This document shows, in pieces, positions 41,671 to 46,787 of a DNA stretch of 46,787 nt (its first letter is position 1; each line of letters starts with the position of its first letter). Origin of the DNA: Lachnospiraceae bacterium (GTDB lineage: Bacteria; Bacillota; Clostridia; Lachnospirales; Lachnospiraceae). The stretch spans positions 1 through 46,787 of the forward strand of contig JALEPL010000030.1 in assembly GCA_022766245.1 (NCBI GenBank). The letters are read 5' to 3'. A program made the position numbers and the translations under genes. A model generated the notes under the pieces. That model searched no databases. It was given only the letters and a program-made list of their open reading frames with translations, and was not told where the DNA came from.

Positions 41671-42488
41671 GACCAAATCCCCAGACTGGTCCACAAAATT
41701 CTAAGACCAATGACCAGCAAAAGATACACAAACAAAATACCATAGGCTTCTCTGTCATGCTTCTGGTAACGCAGGGGCTTCATCTTCGTTCGCCCCTCCC
41801 CTCCGCAATAACATCTGGCCTCCATGGCAAGTGCCAGATCGTTTGCACGGCGAAATGCAGACACAAACAGGGGAATCAAAAGCGGTACCATATTTTTTGC
41901 TTTTTTAAAAAGATTTCCAGATTCAAAGTCAGCACCTCTGGCCATCTGTGCCTTCATGATCTTATCCGTCTCCTCTGTGAGAATGGGAATAAATCGCAGG
42001 GCGATGGACATCATCATGGCGATCTCATGCACCGGCACCTTCAGATGGGTCAGGGGATGTAACGCCTTTTCCAGTCCATCTGTCAACTGGTTCGGTGTGG
42101 TGGTCAGGGTCATCAGAGACGTCCCCACGATCAGATAGGATAAACGCAGCAACATCAAAATAGCACTGCGCAGTCCTTCATAGGTGATGGTAATCTTCCA
42201 GAAAGTCACCAATGTGGTTCCCGGCGAAAAAAACAGATTACAGATTGCTGCAATAGACATAATCATCAGAATAGATTTCAAGCCCTTCACCATAAAAAGG
42301 AAAGGAACCTTCGATATATAAATCACTGTTGCCAAAGCAATGGTGATCAATCCGAAAGCAAAGGGACCCCGAAATGTAAATAATGATATGATAAATATAA
42401 GTGTGGCAAACAGCTTCACCCTGGGATCCAGCCGATGAATCACCGAATCTGCGGGATAGTATTGCCCTAATGTAATATCCTTTAACAT
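41667..42488 (-). CDS. ecfT: Energy-coupling factor transporter transmembrane protein EcfT
   Basis: Scaffold membrane subunit of the shared ECF vitamin transporter module. The 273-residue protein starts with the family segment DITLGQYYPADSVIHRLDPRVKL, has about six hydrophobic helices, and carries the two coupling motifs AQMARGADFESG and AMEARCYCGGEGRT that contact the ATPases. AGGAG lies about ten bases before the ATG. S-components for individual vitamins are not in this window. Confidence 0.95.
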   Translation of the reverse strand: MLKDITLGQYYPADSVIHRLDPRVKLFATLIFIISLFTFRGPFAFGLITIALATVIYISKVPFLFMVKGLKSILMIMSIAAICNLFFSPGTTLVTFWKITITYEGLRSAILMLLRLSYLIVGTSLMTLTTTPNQLTDGLEKALHPLTHLKVPVHEIAMMMSIALRFIPILTEETDKIMKAQMARGADFESGNLFKKAKNMVPLLIPLFVSAFRRANDLALAMEARCYCGGEGRTKMKPLRYQKHDREAYGILFVYLLLVIGLRILWTSLGIWS

Positions 42489-42554
42489 AATATCTGCTCT
42501 CCTGACATAGGGTACGCCACAAATGGTCGCCCCCGCTGCCGATTCGTTTTTATC

Positions 42555-43409
42555 TTATTTCCCGCACCCTATCACCCTCAGAATTTCTGCCTTCGCCTCC
42601 TGGATTGTGGTGGCATTGGTACGTACCGGAATGCCGGCATCTCTCAGTTCATGCATCAGATAAGTCACCTGTGGTGCCGCCAGTCCAATCTGTTCCAGTT
42701 CTTTATAATAAGTAAACACTTCCTTCGGTGAGCCATAGTACATGACCGTCCCATCATTCACCACCAGAATGCGATCCACATACTGTGCTACATCTTCCAT
42801 ACTGTGTGACACCAAAATCACTGTCATGTGCTGCTCCCGATGAAGCGTCGCAATCAAATCCAAGATTTCCTCTCTTCCTTTGGGATCCAGCCCCGCTGTG
42901 GGCTCGTCCAATATCAACACCTCCGGCTTCATGGCCAGCACTCCGGCAATAGCTACCCGTCGCTTCTGTCCCCCAGACAGATCAAAAGGCGACTGGTAAT
43001 AAAGCTCCTCCGGAAGGCCCACACTGCGCAGTGCTTCAAATGCTCTCAGTCCTGCCTGTTTCTTCGTCATCCCCTGTTGCTTCGGTCCAAAGGCCACATC
43101 ATCAAAGATCGTATTCTCAAACAATTGGTGCTCCGGATATTGAAAGACCAGCCCTACCTTGCTGCGGTGTACCCGCATATCATAATCCTTATCGTATATA
43201 TCCTGACCATTATAGTAAATCGTCCCGGATGTGGCATGAATCAGCCCGTTCAAATGTTGAATCAACGTAGACTTTCCGGAACCGGTATGTCCGATAATTC
43301 CCAAAAACTCTCCATCTTCTATTTTCAGATTGATATCCTTTAGTGCCTGAATCTCATAGGAAGTCCCTGCGCTGTAGGTATAGTTTAAATGGTCGATGAT
43401 GATTGACAT
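42555..43409 (-). CDS. ecfA2: Energy-coupling factor ATP-binding protein EcfA2
   Basis: Second ATPase of the ECF module, 284 residues. Walker A is GHTGSGKST, the Q-loop VFQYPEHQLFENTIFDDVAFGP, signature LSGGQKRR, Walker B VLILDEPTAGLD and switch VSHSMED. Its first 25 bases overlap the end of ecfA1. The GGAGG upstream is about 13 bases from the ATG, so reinitiation after ecfA1 is likely. Confidence 0.95.
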   Translation of the reverse strand: MSIIIDHLNYTYSAGTSYEIQALKDINLKIEDGEFLGIIGHTGSGKSTLIQHLNGLIHATSGTIYYNGQDIYDKDYDMRVHRSKVGLVFQYPEHQLFENTIFDDVAFGPKQQGMTKKQAGLRAFEALRSVGLPEELYYQSPFDLSGGQKRRVAIAGVLAMKPEVLILDEPTAGLDPKGREEILDLIATLHREQHMTVILVSHSMEDVAQYVDRILVVNDGTVMYYGSPKEVFTYYKELEQIGLAAPQVTYLMHELRDAGIPVRTNATTIQEAKAEILRVIGCGK

Positions 43410-44254
43410 ATCTGTAACAATGCCTCCGTCAATTCTTCTCTGGTTAAAATTCCGTCAGGAATGGGTAGTCCTGCCTGCTTTAGTTCATGGGCCAGCATGG
43501 TGATCTGAGGCACACCCAACCGATAGGATTCCAGTGCTTCCACCTGTGAAAAGATGCTACGTGGTTTTCCCTGCATCACGATTTTTCCCTGATCCATCAC
43601 ATAAACGTAATCGGCATCCACCACTTCTTCCATATAATGGGTAATGAGAATCACCGTCACACCCTTTTCCCGATTCAAACGATGAACGGCATCGATGACC
43701 TCAATTCTTCCCATCGGATCCAGCATTGCTGTGGGCTCGTCCAACACGATACACTTTGGCTCCATAGCCATAACACCGGCGATGGCAACCCGTTGTTTTT
43801 GCCCGCCGGACAGCTTATTGGGAGAGTGGGTACGATAGGAAAGCATCCCTACTGCAGAGAGACTTTGCTCCACCCTCTGCCAGATTTCCTCCGTAGGCAC
43901 GCCCATATTCTCCGGACCAAATCCCACGTCTTCCTCTACCACGCTGGCAATGATCTGATTGTCCGGATTCTGAAATACCATTCCGGCTCTCTTGCGTACC
44001 TCCCAGACATTTTCCTCCCGGGAAGTATCATAGCCATCCACCCACAGGGTTCCCTCCCCCGGAGTGAGCAGTGCATTGATATGCTTCGCCAGAGTGGATT
44101 TCCCGGATCCGTTATGACCTAAGATGGCAATGAAGTCTCCCTCATTGACATCAAAACTCACCTGATCCAGGGCTGTCTGAATGGATTCCACATTGCCTTC
44201 TTCGTCTCTTCTAAAATATTCATGTACTAGATCTTTTGCTTTTATAATCCCCAT
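43385..44254 (-). CDS. ecfA1: Energy-coupling factor ATP-binding protein EcfA1
   Basis: First ATPase of the ECF module, 289 residues. Walker A is GHNGSGKST, Q-loop VFQNPDNQIIASVVEEDVGFGPENMG, signature LSGGQKQR, Walker B CIVLDEPTAMLD and switch ITHYMEE. It follows trmL by four bases. Together with EcfA2 and EcfT it powers uptake of vitamins such as folate, riboflavin or biotin through separate S-components. Confidence 0.95.
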   Translation of the reverse strand: MGIIKAKDLVHEYFRRDEEGNVESIQTALDQVSFDVNEGDFIAILGHNGSGKSTLAKHINALLTPGEGTLWVDGYDTSREENVWEVRKRAGMVFQNPDNQIIASVVEEDVGFGPENMGVPTEEIWQRVEQSLSAVGMLSYRTHSPNKLSGGQKQRVAIAGVMAMEPKCIVLDEPTAMLDPMGRIEVIDAVHRLNREKGVTVILITHYMEEVVDADYVYVMDQGKIVMQGKPRSIFSQVEALESYRLGVPQITMLAHELKQAGLPIPDGILTREELTEALLQICQSSSTI

Positions 44255-44258
44255 CTTT

Positions 44259-44756
44259 TCACCAGTGCAGATCGTGCAACTGTCCCTCCAGATTCATGTG
44301 ATCAAACTGATTCTGCCGCAATGCCTCATACAGTACAATGGCAACGGAATTGGACAGATTCAAGGATCTGGTTTCACCAATCATGGGAATACGGATACAT
44401 TCCTCCGGATGCTTTACCAAAATCTCCTCCGGAATACCTGCGCTCTCCTTGCCAAACATAATATAGCAGTCCGGTTCATAATTTACCTCGGTATACACAT
44501 GCTGTGCCTTGGTGGTGGCCATATAAATTTTTGCTTCCGGATTTTTCTTCAGGAAATCCTCATAATTCATATACCGGGTCACATCCAGCTGATCCCAGTA
44601 ATCCATCCCGGCCCGCTTGATCTCCTTCTGAGTCAGGCGAAATCCCAAAGGCTCAATAAGATGAAGTCTGGTTCCTGTGGCCACGCAGGTACGACCGATA
44701 TTTCCTGTATTGTAGGGGATTTCCGGCTCGTATAATACAATATTAAGCTTCGCCAT
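44259..44756 (-). CDS. trmL: tRNA (cytidine(34)-2'-O)-methyltransferase TrmL (SPOUT)
   Basis: SPOUT-fold methyltransferase for the wobble nucleotide of some leucine tRNAs, 165 residues. Family motifs are LYEPEIPYNTGNIGRTC, LIEPLGF, CYIMFGKESAGIPEEIL and IPMIGETRSLNLSNSVAIVLYEALRQ. The start overlaps the aminotransferase stop region by 14 bases. SpoU-like 2'-O-methylation is certain from the fold; the tRNA target follows the family. Confidence 0.93.
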   Translation of the reverse strand: MAKLNIVLYEPEIPYNTGNIGRTCVATGTRLHLIEPLGFRLTQKEIKRAGMDYWDQLDVTRYMNYEDFLKKNPEAKIYMATTKAQHVYTEVNYEPDCYIMFGKESAGIPEEILVKHPEECIRIPMIGETRSLNLSNSVAIVLYEALRQNQFDHMNLEGQLHDLHW

Positions 44757-45930
44757 TTTTCATTGCCTCTCTCTTTGCAGTGACAAAACGCTCAATACGA
44801 TCCATAGCTTCCTTCAGATTGGCAAGAGAATACGCATAAGAGATACGTAAGAATCCCTCTCCGCAGTCGCCAAAAGCTGTTCCGGGAACCACAGCAACCC
44901 TCTCTGCATTCAAAAGCTCTGTGGCAAATTCCTCAGAGGTCATTCCAAACTCCTTGATGCAGGGGAACATATAAAAGGCACCGTAGGGTTCAAAGCATTC
45001 CAGTCCCATTTCCCGGAACCGGTGCATGAGATAACGTCTTCTTCCGTTATACTCCTCACGCATCATCTCCACCTCGTCATCTCCATCCCGCAGAGCTGCC
45101 ACAGCTGCATACTGGGAAGTGGTGGGCGCACACATGATGGCATACTGATGAATCTTCAGCATCTGCTCTAAAATGACCTTTGGTCCACAGGCATATCCCA
45201 AACGCCATCCGGTCATAGCATGGGACTTGGAAAATCCATTGATTACAATGGTACGCTCCCACATGCCCGGCAGGGATGCAATGGAAACATGTTTTTCTTC
45301 CCCATAGGTAAGTGCAGAATAAATCTCATCGCTGATTACATACAGGTCGTGTTTTTTCACCACCTCTGCCACTGCCTCTAAATCCTTGCGCTCCATAATT
45401 GCACCGGTAGGATTATTGGGGAATGGCATCACCAAAAGCTTGGTTTTGGGTGTGATGGCTGCCTCCAGCTCCTCTGCCGTGAGGCGGAACTCATTTTCTG
45501 CCTTTAGGTTAATCACCACCGGTGTACCGTTTGCCAGCACACAGCAGGGAAGATAAGATACATAGCTGGGCTGGGGAATCAACACCTCATCACCGGGATC
45601 TAACATGGCACGCATAGCGATGTCAATGGCCTCGCTGCCGCCTACCGTAATTAGAATCTCATGATTATAATCATAGTTCAGGCCATAATTGCGCTTTAAA
45701 TATTTTGCAATCTCTATTTTTAATTCTTTCAATCCTGCATTGGATGTATAAAAGGTACGTCCTTTTTCCAGGGAATAAATACCCTCGTCCCGGACACGCC
45801 ATGGCGTATCAAAGTCTGGCTCACCTACGCCTAAGGAAATTGCATCCTTCATCTCGCTGACAATGTCAAAAAACTTTCGGATTCCGGATGGCTGTATGGT
45901 TACAATTGTTTTTGATAATGGGTCTCTCAT
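44743..45930 (-). CDS. PLP-dependent class I/II aminotransferase
   Basis: Fold-type I aminotransferase of 395 residues, close to aspartate/aromatic aminotransferases. The PLP-binding Lys is in GFSKSHAMTGWRLGYACG, preceded by PNNPTGAIMERKDLE, and the end has FLRISYAYSLANLKEAMDRI. Substrate specificity cannot be set from sequence. Its start overlaps the Lrp-type regulator stop by four bases, so the pair is coupled and the regulator may control amino acid metabolism through it. Confidence 0.9.
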   Translation of the reverse strand: MRDPLSKTIVTIQPSGIRKFFDIVSEMKDAISLGVGEPDFDTPWRVRDEGIYSLEKGRTFYTSNAGLKELKIEIAKYLKRNYGLNYDYNHEILITVGGSEAIDIAMRAMLDPGDEVLIPQPSYVSYLPCCVLANGTPVVINLKAENEFRLTAEELEAAITPKTKLLVMPFPNNPTGAIMERKDLEAVAEVVKKHDLYVISDEIYSALTYGEEKHVSIASLPGMWERTIVINGFSKSHAMTGWRLGYACGPKVILEQMLKIHQYAIMCAPTTSQYAAVAALRDGDDEVEMMREEYNGRRRYLMHRFREMGLECFEPYGAFYMFPCIKEFGMTSEEFATELLNAERVAVVPGTAFGDCGEGFLRISYAYSLANLKEAMDRIERFVTAKREAMKNGEA

Positions 45931-46409
45931 GGTATCATCTGTATCCTTTCGTCTTTTGTCTGCTCAGCCATAACGGTTCCGTGATCCTTGTATTTCTTTA
46001 AAATAAAGTTCGTCTGGGTACTAAGAACGGACTCCAGGGTAGACAGCTTGTCGGAGACAAACTGGGACACGTCACGCAGAGTCTTTCCCTCTAATGACAC
46101 CAACAAATCAAAGCTTCCGGAAATCAAATATACGGCATTCACCTCCGGGTAATTGTAGATGCGCTCTGCCACCTTATCAAATCCCATGCCACGCTGAGGT
46201 GTGACGCGAACCTCAATCAATGCAGATACCTTTTCCACACCTGCCTTGTCCCAGTTAATGAGGGTATGATATCCGCAGATGATATTCTCTTTCTCCATCT
46301 GCTCCAGCTCATTCATGACAGCAACTTCCTCCACACCCAGTACAATAGCCAGTTCCTTTAAATCGATCCGGCTGTTCTTTTCTATAAAGGTCAATATTTT
46401 CTCTCTCAT
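45927..46409 (-). CDS. Lrp/AsnC-family transcriptional regulator
   Basis: Regulator of 160 residues with an N-terminal winged helix-turn-helix (about 1-55, NSRIDLKELAIVLGVEEVAVMNELEQMEKENII) and a C-terminal RAM/Lrp effector domain (VSALIEVRVTPQRG, VNAVYLISGSFDLLVSLEGK). ATG 46409 lies behind GGAGG with seven-base spacing; the longer frame to 46448 has no site. It precedes the aminotransferase gene with an ATGA overlap. An amino acid effector is likely from the family. Confidence 0.9.
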   Translation of the reverse strand: MREKILTFIEKNSRIDLKELAIVLGVEEVAVMNELEQMEKENIICGYHTLINWDKAGVEKVSALIEVRVTPQRGMGFDKVAERIYNYPEVNAVYLISGSFDLLVSLEGKTLRDVSQFVSDKLSTLESVLSTQTNFILKKYKDHGTVMAEQTKDERIQMIP

Positions 46410-46502
46410 CACAATCCTCCAATCCAAGATTATCTCTTCTTCATTCATTACACTACCATCATCGCATATCCTGCATCTGCAAGAACCCGTATCACAATAC
46501 TT

Positions 46503-46787
46503 TTATACCACCTGATATAATTCATCGGTCTGCGGCTGTTCTAAAAATCTACGTTCATCCTCATTGATCAGCACACGGTCATTGGAATCTGTTGCTTTTC
46601 CAATCACGGCGGCCTCAATTCCCGCCTTCTTCAGCTCCATCACCAACCGGTTGCCATCTGCTGCAGCCATCAGCATGCAGCCACTGGAAATCAGTCGGTA
46701 GGGATTAATGTGAAAATATTCGCAAACCTCCACGGTTTCCTGACGAATGGGGATTTTCTTTAAGTCTATTTCCAGTCCGACGCCGGA
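46503..46787 (-). CDS. AIR synthase-related protein (HypE/PurM-like), C-terminal part
   Basis: The frame runs off the window edge with no start codon needed, so only the C-terminal 94 residues are present. SGVGLEIDLKKIPIRQETVEVCEYF, followed by NPYRLISSGCMLMAA and a GIEAAVIGKATD segment, matches the C-terminal domain of the AIR synthase superfamily as seen in HypE-like proteins. Such free-standing copies in clostridia are not linked to hydrogenase genes, and no hyp gene is visible here. Function is uncertain. It lies 93 bases upstream of the Lrp gene on the same strand. Confidence 0.75.
   Translation of the reverse strand, partial: SGVGLEIDLKKIPIRQETVEVCEYFHINPYRLISSGCMLMAAADGNRLVMELKKAGIEAAVIGKATDSNDRVLINEDERRFLEQPQTDELYQVV

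Overview
The window looks like a chromosomal segment from a member of the Clostridia, most likely Lachnospiraceae. The evidence is the Gram-positive gene set (MutS2, YhaM, NiaR, an ecfA1-ecfA2-ecfT-truA-rplM-rpsI block, AzlCD), strong AGGAGG-type ribosome binding sites, near-consensus sigma-A promoters and moderate GC. The genus cannot be fixed from the sequence. Most genes are core metabolism or housekeeping. There is no prophage, CRISPR array, tRNA, rRNA or transposase gene.

Layout. 1-8.5 kb: rlmD, yhaM and an HtrA-like membrane protein lacking catalytic residues (minus), then mutS2 and an OmpR-type two-component pair (plus). 8.5-13.7 kb: type I pullulanase and a pantothenate operon panG-panB-panC-panD (minus). 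13.8-17.7 kb: a divergent NAD locus, nadA facing nadB-nadC-niaR, with two good promoters and a likely NiaR operator between them. 17.8-22.2 kb: a small membrane protein, a free-standing enzyme I N-domain-like protein, a D-Ala-D-Ala carboxypeptidase and a SulP transporter. 22.2-28 kb: an EAL phosphodiesterase, azlCD, a C39-like lipoprotein with an apparently leaderless promoter, and cardiolipin synthase. 28-31.1 kb: a three-gene ABC exporter preceded by a tiny promoter-ORF-terminator unit that may be an attenuator. 31.5-36.2 kb: a hybrid sensor kinase and an unusual lipoprotein fusing a solute-binding domain to a 5'-nucleotidase C-terminal-like domain. 36.2-38.5 kb: an SCP2-like protein, a polyprenyl-type glycosyltransferase and a PD-(D/E)XK-like protein. 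38.55-39.55 kb: about 1 kb of repeats, including seven tandem 62-64 bp dyad units. 39.5-46.8 kb: rpsI, rplM, truA, the ECF module, trmL, an aminotransferase, an Lrp regulator and the end of an AIR-synthase-family gene.

A recurring theme is small terminal-inverted-repeat elements. Family A has ends like GTATCTGTTCAG and family B has ends like GTAACTATTCAG, so the two are related. At least ten full, deleted or partial copies are scattered here, many in 5' untranslated regions between a promoter and a start codon, including two around the rplM promoter. Other leads are the 27-codon leader before the ABC exporter, the dyad array beside the nuclease-like gene, a perfect 16-bp palindrome at the start of the nadA transcript, and a three-way-junction inverted repeat before the SCP2 gene.

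All calls were made by reading the sequence. No database search or folding program was run.
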